5,301 nucleotides of DNA from Actinomycetota bacterium (GCA_947480375.1 CANKCX010000071.1:1-5301); one strand, 5' to 3'. Shown: positions 1 through 5,301, counted from the stretch's first letter. Notes: generated by a model from the sequence alone, not told the origin. Program-made: numbers and translations.

Positions 1-85
1 AATTAGCCAGTTGTTGCAACCGCAGCACTCCCCATAGAACCCTCTGATAAGAATCAAGGTTCACTTGCGAGTCTTAATCTTTGGC

Positions 86-122
86 ACCACGAGACACGCT
101 TGATGTCTCGATTGGTATTTTT
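86..122 (+). promoter_or_regulatory. Stem-loop with T-run abutting the helicase start codon
   Basis: Seen directly: CGAGACA (90-96) pairs perfectly with TGTCTCG (104-110) around a 7-nt loop. The stem extends through ACCA (86-89) pairing with TGGT (113-116) if two bases (111-112) are bulged, giving 11 base pairs. A single A and then five T residues (118-122) follow, and the ATG of the RNA helicase starts at 123. The shape is that of an intrinsic terminator or attenuator, but it sits in the translation initiation region, where no Shine-Dalgarno sequence is visible. It could be the terminator of an upstream gene, a transcription attenuator, or an mRNA structure that controls helicase translation. 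Cold-shock DEAD-box helicase genes in other bacteria often have structured, self-regulated leaders; applying that here is inference. Confidence 0.5.
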
Positions 123-1925
123 ATGTCATTTAAAGATTTAGGTATTGCTGCTGCGCTCGTAGATTCACTTGATGCTCAAGGAATTACTGCGCCATTTCCA
201 ATTCAAACAGCCACACTCCCAGATGCAATTAAAGGTCGCGATGTTTTAGGTCGTGGACAGACTGGTTCTGGAAAAACTCTAGCTTTTGGTCTTGCTATGT
301 TGACTCGCCTTGAAGGTCGCATCGCTAAGCCACATCGCCCACTTGGTTTGATCCTTTCACCAACCCGCGAACTCGCTGTTCAAATTTCAGATGTTGTCGG
401 CCCACTTTCTCGCAAAGTTGGTTTAAGTACTCAAGTTGTTGCCGGCGGACTCTCTTATGTTGGCCAAATCAAGGCACTTCGCAGCGGTGTAACAATTCTT
501 GTTGCAACACCAGGTCGCCTAATTGATTTAATCGAGAAGAAGCACGTTGTGTTAGATGATGTAGTTATTACAGTTTTAGATGAAGCTGATCAAATGGCAG
601 ATATGGGCTTCTTGCCAGTAGTAAAAGATATTTTGGGTCAGACTAAAGATGACGGGCAACGCCTGCTCTTCTCTGCAACCCTAGATCGTGATGTTGATTC
701 GTTGGTAAAGCGTTTCCTAAAGAATCCAATCACCCACTCTCTTGAAAATGAAAAGTCTCGTGCTGCTGATATGCAACATCACGTTTTGATTATGGATCAA
801 GGACATAAAGATTTAGTTGCAACTCAAATTGCAGCACGCGAAGGCCGCACAATTTTCTTCGTTCGTACCAAACATGGCGCCGATAAACTTGCAGAAAAAA
901 TGCTTCGCTCTGGTGTTCCAGTAGGTGTTTTGCATGGCGGAAAATCTCAAGGGCAACGAACTCGAGTTCTAGCTGCATTTAAAGATGGCCGCGCATCAGC
1001 ACTTGTTGCTACCGATGTTGCAGCCCGCGGTATTCACGTAGATGATGTTTCATTAGTAGTTCACGTAGATGCACCTGCTGACCATAAGGATTATTTACAC
1101 CGTGCCGGCCGTACTGCACGCGCTGGTGCAACTGGTGTAGTTGTAACTCTTGCTACGCACAAGCAGAAGCGTGGAATTTTTGGAATCACAAATCAAGCAA
1201 AAGTAAAGCTAAATGAAGTTTATGTTCGCCCATCAGATCCTGAATTAGTTCGCGTCACTGGCGCTCAAGAACCATCAGGTATTCCGGTAATAGTTGAAGC
1301 AGAAAAGCCAGGACGTAATGATCGTGGAAGTCGCGACCGTGGTGACCGTGGTGGTTTCCGCCGTGGACATGCAAGTAATTTTAAGAAGCGCAGCGAAGGC
1401 GGCGGACGCGTTGGTGATAGCGAAAAAGAATTTAAGAGCGATCGTCCAGCCCGAAGTGAAAAACCAGTTCGCTCTTTCCGTGGCGCATCTCCATCGAAGC
1501 CAAAATATGAGTCACGTCCAGAACGAAATGATCGTCCAGTTCGCACAGAACGAAGTGATCGCACTGATCGTCCAGTTCGCACAGAACGTCCAGAACGTAC
1601 CTTCCGCGCAGATCGACATCCAAAATCAGAGCGATTTGAAAAATCAGATCGTCCGGCAAAAGCAGATCGCTTCAATACTCCAAAGCCGGTAAAGAAGAGT
1701 TATAAATCTGATTCAAGACCTGCAACCTCAACTTGGCGCGCTGATTCTGAGAAGACCGAGCGAAGTGAAAAGTTTGAAGGCAAGCGCCCACCATTTAAGA
1801 AGGCTTCTGGTCCAAAGAAATTTGCAAAAAAGGCGCCTGCTAAGCGGGCTCCAATTGCAAAGGGAACTTTTAAAAAGGCCGGACCAAAGAAAAATGTTGG
1901 AAAATCGAAACCTCGAACAAAGTAG
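123..1925 (+). CDS. DEAD-box ATP-dependent RNA helicase with long basic repetitive tail (RhlE/DeaD-like)
   Basis: This is a cytoplasmic ATP-dependent RNA helicase that remodels RNA secondary structure; in bacteria such proteins act in ribosome assembly, mRNA decay and cold adaptation. Numbering from the ATG at 123 (600 aa), all core motifs are present in order: Q motif (F3 to PIQ 26-28), Walker A GQTGSGKT 45-52, PTREL 80-84, GG 108-109, TPGR 129-132, DEAD 153-156, SAT 184-186, ATDVAARG 296-303 and HRAGRTARAG 326-335. Residues from about 397 to 600 form a low-complexity tail in three parts: an RG/DRG-rich stretch (400-415), Arg repeats such as DRPVRTER at 470-477 and 482-489, and a Lys/Ala/Pro-rich end (551-600) resembling histone H1 tails. 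Such tails usually bind RNA non-specifically. The ATG at 123 is preferred to an in-frame TTG at 81 because the family typically starts a few residues before the Q-motif Phe. The exact subfamily (RhlE, DeaD or CshA type) is not settled. Confidence 0.95.
   Translation: MSFKDLGIAAALVDSLDAQGITAPFPIQTATLPDAIKGRDVLGRGQTGSGKTLAFGLAMLTRLEGRIAKPHRPLGLILSPTRELAVQISDVVGPLSRKVGLSTQVVAGGLSYVGQIKALRSGVTILVATPGRLIDLIEKKHVVLDDVVITVLDEADQMADMGFLPVVKDILGQTKDDGQRLLFSATLDRDVDSLVKRFLKNPITHSLENEKSRAADMQHHVLIMDQGHKDLVATQIAAREGRTIFFVRTKHGADKLAEKMLRSGVPVGVLHGGKSQGQRTRVLAAFKDGRASALVATDVAARGIHVDDVSLVVHVDAPADHKDYLHRAGRTARAGATGVVVTLATHKQKRGIFGITNQAKVKLNEVYVRPSDPELVRVTGAQEPSGIPVIVEAEKPGRNDRGSRDRGDRGGFRRGHASNFKKRSEGGGRVGDSEKEFKSDRPARSEKPVRSFRGASPSKPKYESRPERNDRPVRTERSDRTDRPVRTERPERTFRADRHPKSERFEKSDRPAKADRFNTPKPVKKSYKSDSRPATSTWRADSEKTERSEKFEGKRPPFKKASGPKKFAKKAPAKRAPIAKGTFKKAGPKKNVGKSKPRTK
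1530..1588 (+). repeat. In-gene tandem repeat in the helicase tail (36-bp period)
   Basis: A 23-base sequence at 1530-1552 recurs exactly at 1566-1588, both copies preceded by a T. The period is 36 bases (12 codons). Each copy encodes the octapeptide DRPVRTER (helicase residues 470-477 and 482-489). Around it the protein keeps Arg at roughly every third residue with alternating D/E and S/T, so the surrounding DNA is a decayed repeat. Exact identity at the DNA level suggests recent duplication by slippage or unequal recombination rather than selection on the protein alone. Confidence 0.8.
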
Positions 1926-1978
1926 AAATATCTACTAAATTCCCAGCCTTTGTTGTCGACTAGCACAGCCATTTGCCT

Positions 1979-1990
1979 CATAATTCAATT
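1979..1990 (+). promoter_or_regulatory. Putative -10 element of a leaderless promoter for the small exported protein
   Basis: CATAAT at 1979-1984 matches TATAAT in five of six positions and ends 6 nt before the ATG at 1991, so transcription would start at or next to the start codon. No Shine-Dalgarno sequence lies in this interval. A TTG-containing -35 candidate (TTGTCG, 1953-1958) is 20 nt upstream, which is too far for a confident match. Confidence 0.45.
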
Positions 1991-2314
1991 ATGAAATCAC
2001 AGATTGCTTTAGTCGGAATTGGCCTAGCTGTTGCAGCTGGTGTTGCTTATGCAGAGTTAAAACCTGCAGATTCGGCACCGAATATCACGAATGTTTCAAC
2101 GCCAGATCCTGTTGCATCAAGTACTCCCCAGGAAACAGCTTCAGCAACTCCAACTAAATCCGCAACGCCTGTGAAAAGCAAAGCCCCTGCAAAAACTAAG
2201 GCACCAAAAATTGCAAAGCCTGCGATTTCAAAGCCCAGCATCTCTGGCGGCGGTGGGGACGATGATGGTGAAGGCCGCGAACATGGTGAACGCGGTGAGG
2301 AAGACGACGACTAA
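1991..2314 (+). CDS. Small exported or membrane-anchored protein with Lys/Pro linker and acidic tail, unknown function
   Basis: I do not recognise the family of this 107-residue protein. Residues 1-21 look like a signal peptide or N-terminal anchor: one Lys at position 2, a hydrophobic stretch from about 5 to 19, and AYA at 19-21 as a possible signal peptidase I site. Residues 22-55 are rich in Pro, Ser, Thr and Ala. Residues 56-81 repeat Lys-Ala/Ser-Pro units and are strongly basic. A GGGG spacer (86-89) leads to an acidic C-terminus (90-107) ending in EEDDD. The mature part therefore has no folded-domain signature and carries opposite charges at its two ends; it could be a disordered wall-spanning or cation-binding segment, but that is a guess. 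The ATG at 1991 is preferred to an in-frame TTG at 1973 because it directly precedes the signal sequence and follows a -10-like element at the leaderless distance. It lies 65 nt after the helicase, and its stop codon overlaps the convergent gene. Confidence 0.75.
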   Translation: MKSQIALVGIGLAVAAGVAYAELKPADSAPNITNVSTPDPVASSTPQETASATPTKSATPVKSKAPAKTKAPKIAKPAISKPSISGGGGDDDGEGREHGERGEEDDD

Positions 2315-3234
2315 CTTTTAGTTTTTCGCGCTTCGAAAATTCTAGAAACAGCTATTGAAGCAATCGTCATCGTAGTTCCAAAAATTAAATAACCATTCAG
2401 CGAACCAGCCTTGGCAGGTGCAAGCCAATCAATTATCACCGCTCCTACCAATTGGCCAGCAATATTTAGAATGACAAAGTTTAAGACTCCCAGGTGCTTA
2501 ATAATGTAGGCAGATACTGCGACAAAAACCAATCCTAAAGTTCCGCCGGTATAGACCCAGAAATTGTTGGGTGGCGCCTTAATCTCTGCACCAGAAAGCA
2601 AGTTAATTAAAAGTGCAATCACAACGATCATCGCACCTGTTGCAAAATTTAACCAAGCAGTTGCAAGGGGACGTTTCGCCACTGCATTTACTCGACCATT
2701 TAAACCTTGCTGAACTGATGCGAAGACACCAACAACAAGCGCCATTAGAAGGGGCACAAATCTAAATTCTGAATTTGAAAAATCAGGATAAACCGCAATG
2801 AATACGGCAATAAGAGTTGCAAATGCGCCGGCAGTTCTTGACGCAGTTATCTTTACTTTCCCACTTGAAGTGATTCCTGCTTTATCAACAAAAAGTGAAG
2901 AGACCGTTTGACCTGCGACAACACTTATCGTAAAGAGCGCCACACCAATTTGGGGAACTGCAATACTTTGTGCTGCAACATAACAACCACCAAGAAAGCC
3001 ACCACTTATTTCCCAGAAAACCAATCTCTTCTCTTTAATTGCAGAAAATATCTCTTGTAATCCGCTGCGTTCTCTCTTATTCATTAAGACCAAAATTGAT
3101 ACAAGTAACCATCCAGTTGCAAATGAAACAAGGGCAGCTGCTAAACCATTATTTAGATCGACCGAAAGTTGGCCATTTATGCGTGATTGGGCCGCAACTA
3201 CAACACCAATTAATACTGCCAAGATCGCAAACAT
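2311..3234 (-). CDS. DMT-superfamily transporter, YdcZ/DUF606 type, internally duplicated
   Basis: This 307-residue integral membrane protein is almost entirely hydrophobic and probably has about ten transmembrane helices. It consists of two homologous halves (about 1-150 and 158-307) with matching landmarks: ING 19-21 and LNG 178-180; SFATG 37-41 and NFATG 196-200; GG 78-79 and 230-231; AGQ 107-109 and 259-261; FVD 115-117 and IID 267-269. Single-unit YdcZ/DUF606 proteins (Pfam PF04657) are about 150 aa, so this is the fused double form. The substrate is unknown; the wider superfamily exports or imports small metabolites. The gene starts 17 nt after the stop of the upstream LCP gene, and GAGG (minus strand, at 3239-3242) lies 4 nt before its ATG. 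This is the clearest Shine-Dalgarno in the window, fitting translation as the second gene of an operon. Confidence 0.88.
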   Translation of the reverse strand: MFAILAVLIGVVVAAQSRINGQLSVDLNNGLAAALVSFATGWLLVSILVLMNKRERSGLQEIFSAIKEKRLVFWEISGGFLGGCYVAAQSIAVPQIGVALFTISVVAGQTVSSLFVDKAGITSSGKVKITASRTAGAFATLIAVFIAVYPDFSNSEFRFVPLLMALVVGVFASVQQGLNGRVNAVAKRPLATAWLNFATGAMIVVIALLINLLSGAEIKAPPNNFWVYTGGTLGLVFVAVSAYIIKHLGVLNFVILNIAGQLVGAVIIDWLAPAKAGSLNGYLIFGTTMTIASIAVSRIFEARKTKS

Positions 3235-3238
3235 TTGT

Positions 3239-3242
3239 CCTC
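3239..3242 (-). promoter_or_regulatory. Shine-Dalgarno site of the operon-internal transporter gene
   Basis: On the minus strand GAGG precedes the transporter ATG (3234-3232) by 4 nt and sits inside the 17-nt gap after the LCP stop codon. It supports the chosen start and co-translation from one mRNA, in contrast to the other starts here, which lack such a site. Confidence 0.65.
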
Positions 3243-3251
3243 AGTTTCGAA

Positions 3252-4379
3252 TTAATTTACACAAGGTATTTTTCCGCCATCAACTGCTTTGCCACTGGCT
3301 AAATTGGCATAGTTGATTTTGGTTGGTTTTGGAGATGGTGTTGCGTTTGGATCCTTTTCCTTCGGATTAAAAAGATCTTTAACAAATTTACGAACTTTAA
3401 TTTCATCTACTAGGTTCACGCTCTGGCTATTGCGCATAACGTAGCCTTCAATTGGAAGAGTATAAAACTTAATATTTCCTCCGGTTAGCGCTTTTGCCTG
3501 TGGCAAGAAACCTAGAACATCGAATCCCGAATCAATAACAACATCCTTCTTTGCAACATTTAGAAGCGCAGATAACTTTCCAAGATCACCGAATATTCCT
3601 TGAGTTCTAAATTTTGTAATAACACCGGTAATAAATGCCTGTTGTCTATGTGTTCGATCTAAATCTCCATTTGGTAAACCATGGCGCTGGCGAACGAATT
3701 TAAGAGCGTCGACGCCCGAAATTGTCTGCAGTCCTGCTGGAAAAACTGCGCCGGAATATTGGCTGTCATTTACTGCCTTGTTTAGGCAGACTTGAATCCC
3801 GCCTAGAGCATTAGCTAAATCATAAAAACCAAGGAGATTAACTTCAGCGAAATGATCAATAGGAACATCTAAGAATTGTGAAACAGTCGCAATTGCGGCC
3901 GCTCTTCCAGCATCTCGTGCCAGATGTTCGCGGGCGGGTTGTTGGATTCCCTCTTTATATAGCTTGGAGTCTTCGGCATATTTCGCATAACCGTATGCTT
4001 CTTTTATCTTCTTCATTCCGTAACCTGGAACATTTACATAATCATCACGCGGAATTGAAATTGCGACAGCCTTTTTTCCACCTGCAGGCAGGTGAATCAA
4101 AATCATGGTGTTTGTGTTGTATCCACCGATAGATGCTGGCCCAACATGTAACAACTTAGTTAGCTTTAAAGGAAGTGGATTTCCATCTGCATCTCGGCGA
4201 CTATCAAGCCCAAGTAGAAGAATATTTGTATCACCATTCTTGGATTGTTTAGCGCCTTGCAAAACCTTTGATCTCGGGATGGCGCTTGAAGCAGCTTTGC
4301 TGAAGAAGTGAAAAGCCCCAGACGATAAAACAACTGCCAGAGACAGGGCCACTGCAATTTTTCCGGCCCATTTACGCAT
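3252..4379 (-). CDS. LytR-CpsA-Psr (LCP) family cell-wall glycopolymer transferase, CpsA-like
   Basis: LCP enzymes sit in the membrane with their catalytic domain outside and transfer lipid-linked glycopolymers (arabinogalactan, teichoic acid or capsule type) onto peptidoglycan. The protein has 375 residues. Residues 1-3 are basic, about 7-26 form a signal-anchor helix, and the LCP domain spans about 50-300. Recognisable elements are LLLGLDSRRD (54-63), YNTNTMILIHLP (87-98), SIPRDDYV (108-115) with R111, KIKEAYG (124-130), NLLGFYDLANALGG (181-194) and FVRQRHGLPNGDLDRTHRQQ (228-247) with R230 and R232. These contain the Asp and Arg residues that bind the pyrophosphate head group in the family. 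The wording matches the mycobacterial/streptomycete CpsA subgroup. A charged, Pro-rich linker (340-354) and a short end CVN replace a full LytR_C domain. Only two cysteines are present (198 and 373), both outside the cell, so a disulfide is possible. It is the first gene of the operon with the YdcZ-type transporter. Confidence 0.93.
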   Translation of the reverse strand: MRKWAGKIAVALSLAVVLSSGAFHFFSKAASSAIPRSKVLQGAKQSKNGDTNILLLGLDSRRDADGNPLPLKLTKLLHVGPASIGGYNTNTMILIHLPAGGKKAVAISIPRDDYVNVPGYGMKKIKEAYGYAKYAEDSKLYKEGIQQPAREHLARDAGRAAAIATVSQFLDVPIDHFAEVNLLGFYDLANALGGIQVCLNKAVNDSQYSGAVFPAGLQTISGVDALKFVRQRHGLPNGDLDRTHRQQAFITGVITKFRTQGIFGDLGKLSALLNVAKKDVVIDSGFDVLGFLPQAKALTGGNIKFYTLPIEGYVMRNSQSVNLVDEIKVRKFVKDLFNPKEKDPNATPSPKPTKINYANLASGKAVDGGKIPCVN

Positions 4380-4392
4380 AACGAGTATCTTA
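4380..4392 (-). promoter_or_regulatory. Putative -10 element of a leaderless promoter for the LCP gene
   Basis: On the minus strand TAAGAT (4392-4387) fits the actinobacterial -10 pattern TANNNT and ends 7 nt before the ATG at 4379, placing the predicted transcript start on the start codon. An AGG lies 13 nt from the ATG, too far to be a convincing Shine-Dalgarno. No good -35 box is visible at 16-18 nt. Confidence 0.4.
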
Positions 4393-4419
4393 CCTAATAA
4401 AGAATTGAATACCGGCAGA

Positions 4420-4431
4420 TAAAGTAACTAC
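4420..4431 (+). promoter_or_regulatory. Putative -10 element of a leaderless promoter for the S51 peptidase-like gene
   Basis: TAAAGT at 4420-4425 fits TANNNT and ends 6 nt before the ATG at 4432. No Shine-Dalgarno is visible. With the minus-strand element at 4387-4392 it makes a compact divergent promoter pair inside a 52-bp gap. Confidence 0.4.
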
Positions 4432-5190
4432 ATGTCAAAAGTAGGGGCACTCGCTCTAGTCGGTTCAGGCGAATATTTACCTGTGATGCAAGAACTTGAG
4501 ACTTCACTTCTTAATTCAGGTATTTCTAATGGAAAGCCAAATATTTACTTACAAATTCCAACTGCTGCAGGAGAAGAGAGCCGTGAACGCTTGGAATTCT
4601 GGGAAAAATTAGGAGAAGAGCAAGCTAGAAGAATTGGCGCAGTACAAGATTTTCTTCCAATTTTCACAAGAGAAGATGCATTTAATCCAAAATATATTTC
4701 TAGGGTTAAAAGCGCTGGCCTTATTTATTTTTCGGGTGGTGATCCTGGTTATCTTGCTAATTCACTTGCGGCAACTCCGCTTTGGGATGCAATTTATGAA
4801 AATTGGCAACTTGGCGCATCGTTAGCTGGATGCAGTGCAGGCGCGATGGCTTTGAGTGGTGACGTTCCAAATTTTCTTCGGATGAAGAACATAGGAATTC
4901 CGGGGTTGAATGTAATTCCTAAATTGCGACCTATTCCGCACTACAACAAATTCTTTGGTTGGATCCCCGACAGCGCTGCGAAAATAGTAATGAAAGCCCC
5001 AGAAGGAACAATAATTATTGGCATCGATGAAGATACGGCTTTAGCGACCGGTTTAGATGAAACTACAAATCTTGTAGAAAATACCTGGAAAGTTTATGGT
5101 GAAGGTAGCGTTCATATTTTGAGCGGAGCGCCAAGTGCTCGATTTTCAAATGGCGAACAAATAACTTTTCCGCAAGTACAAGTATCATGA
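4432..5190 (+). CDS. Peptidase S51 family protein (cyanophycinase / dipeptidase E-like; type 1 glutamine amidotransferase-like fold)
   Basis: Probable cytoplasmic serine hydrolase of 252 residues; no signal peptide is visible. Family S51 includes dipeptidase E (alpha-aspartyl dipeptides) and cyanophycinase. The start ALALVGSGEYL (6-16) is the first strand of the fold, FSGGDPGYL (100-108) is the family's GGD turn, and GCSAGAM (133-139) is the nucleophile elbow with S135. PHY (169-171) supplies H170, and GIDEDTAL (197-204) matches the cyanophycinase segment that carries the catalytic Glu, here E200. A Ser-His-Glu triad S135-H170-E200 is therefore plausible. The Arg-rich stretch that follows the His in true cyanophycinases is absent (YNKFFGW instead), so cyanophycin is an unlikely substrate. 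Length is in the usual range for the family. It is transcribed away from the LCP gene, and an MFS permease starts 4 nt after it, suggesting an operon that handles a small peptide or related compound; the substrate is not deducible. Confidence 0.87.
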   Translation: MSKVGALALVGSGEYLPVMQELETSLLNSGISNGKPNIYLQIPTAAGEESRERLEFWEKLGEEQARRIGAVQDFLPIFTREDAFNPKYISRVKSAGLIYFSGGDPGYLANSLAATPLWDAIYENWQLGASLAGCSAGAMALSGDVPNFLRMKNIGIPGLNVIPKLRPIPHYNKFFGWIPDSAAKIVMKAPEGTIIIGIDEDTALATGLDETTNLVENTWKVYGEGSVHILSGAPSARFSNGEQITFPQVQVS

Positions 5191-5194
5191 GCAA
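5183..5194 (+). promoter_or_regulatory. Possible internal leaderless -10 element before the MFS gene
   Basis: TATCAT at 5183-5188 matches TATAAT in five of six positions and ends 6 nt before the GTG at 5195, the same geometry as at the other starts. It overlaps the last codons of the S51 gene, so it could allow independent expression of the permease, or be chance in AT-rich DNA. Confidence 0.3.
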
Positions 5195-5301
5195 GTGAGT
5201 TATACCGAACTTTTTGGCTATCGCTATATAAAGCGCTTTTATTTTGCCCGCTTTATTAGCAATTTTGGAAATGGCATGTCACCAATTGCACTTGCATTTG
5301 G
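5195..5301 (+). CDS. MFS transporter, N-terminal fragment cut by the window edge
   Basis: An open frame from GTG at 5195 runs off the window, giving 35 complete codons. The peptide reads SYTELFGYRYIKRFYFARF and then ISNFGNGMSPIALAFG. A basic segment followed by R-F-I-S-N-x-G-x-G-x-S-x-I-A-L-A-F is typical of the first helix of major facilitator permeases of the enterobactin-exporter/MFS_3 type, which are usually about 400 aa. The GTG is the only usable start in this frame: the next in-frame stop upstream is at 5162-5164, and the nearby ATG at 5187 is in another frame and ends after three codons. It follows the S51 gene by 4 nt, so co-transcription is likely. Substrate unknown. Confidence 0.75.
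   Translation, partial: MSYTELFGYRYIKRFYFARFISNFGNGMSPIALAF

Noticed and set aside
2..37. Tail of an upstream plus-strand gene (frame ending in TAG at 35-37)
   Set aside because: Only about a dozen codons are visible and their peptide has no recognisable features; other frames, including one minus-strand frame, are equally open over this short stretch.
81..122. In-frame TTG at 81 as an upstream start of the helicase (14 extra residues)
   Set aside because: No Shine-Dalgarno or correctly spaced -10, the extra residues overlap the hairpin and do not resemble the family's N-terminus, and the ATG at 123 starts three residues into the usual Q-motif context.
1530..1588. The 36-bp-period repeats as a CRISPR-like array
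   Set aside because: Only two copies, in frame with a coding sequence, with the interval also encoding the same type of Arg repeat; no spacers or cas genes.
1265..1692. Long open frames on both the other plus-strand frame (1294-1692) and the minus strand (1265-1675, 1432-1659) inside the helicase tail
   Set aside because: They arise from the repetitive Arg/Asp/Pro codons of the tail, translate to low-complexity mirror images, and the helicase frame there continues a convincing protein.
1973..1990. TTG at 1973 as start of the small exported protein
   Set aside because: It would put six polar residues before the signal sequence and lie upstream of the -10-like element; the ATG at 1991 gives a standard signal peptide.
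4108..4116. Asn (N90) in the LCP protein where many LCP proteins have a metal-binding Asp, as a sign of inactivation
   Set aside because: The N-T-N-T wording is, to my knowledge, normal in the mycobacterial/streptomycete CpsA subgroup, and the remaining Asp/Arg residues (D59, R111, R230, R232) are intact.
3039..4357. Open frames of 60-90 codons antisense to or out of frame with the LCP and transporter genes
   Set aside because: They overlap well-supported genes, have no family features and look like chance openings opposite real coding sequence.
5187..5198. ATG at 5187 overlapping the S51 stop (ATGA) as a coupled start
   Set aside because: This frame stops after three codons; the permease-like peptide is in the frame of the GTG at 5195.

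Overview
The window looks like chromosomal DNA from a small-genome, moderately AT-rich actinobacterium (GC roughly in the low to mid 40s % by eye). The best guess is the freshwater acI lineage (Nanopelagicales: Planktophila/Nanopelagicus). This rests on three things. The LytR-CpsA-Psr (LCP) protein is of the mycobacterial/streptomycete CpsA type. Genes are packed tightly with very short gaps. Several starts lack a Shine-Dalgarno (SD) sequence and instead have a TANNNT-like -10 element 6-7 nt upstream, as expected for leaderless actinobacterial mRNAs. The genus is inference; no rRNA or other marker gene is present.

Layout: positions 1-122 hold no gene I can support, but they contain a stem-loop followed by a T5 run that abuts the start of a DEAD-box RNA helicase (123-1925, +). 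The helicase has a complete RecA-like core and a repetitive, very basic tail of about 205 residues. Next comes a small exported protein (1991-2314, +) with a Lys/Pro/Ala/Thr linker and an acidic tail; I do not recognise its family. Its stop codon overlaps the stop codon of a convergent DMT/YdcZ-type membrane transporter (2311-3234, -). That transporter is the second gene of a two-gene minus-strand operon whose first gene is the LCP cell-wall glycopolymer transferase (3252-4379, -). A 52-bp divergent gap separates the LCP gene from a peptidase S51/cyanophycinase-like protein (4432-5190, +). Four bases after that gene an MFS permease begins (5195 to the window edge, +).

How the genes may work together: the LCP protein attaches glycopolymers to the cell wall outside the membrane, and its coupled YdcZ-type partner may move a small solute; a link to envelope building is only a guess. 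The S51 protein and the MFS permease look like a second transcription unit, perhaps hydrolase plus transporter, with unknown substrate. The helicase is a stand-alone RNA-remodelling gene.

I see no mobile element, CRISPR array, rRNA or tRNA, and no clearly new multi-gene system. The points most worth following are the hairpin at the helicase start, the leaderless-promoter pattern, the repetitive helicase tail and the unrecognised small acidic-tailed exported protein.
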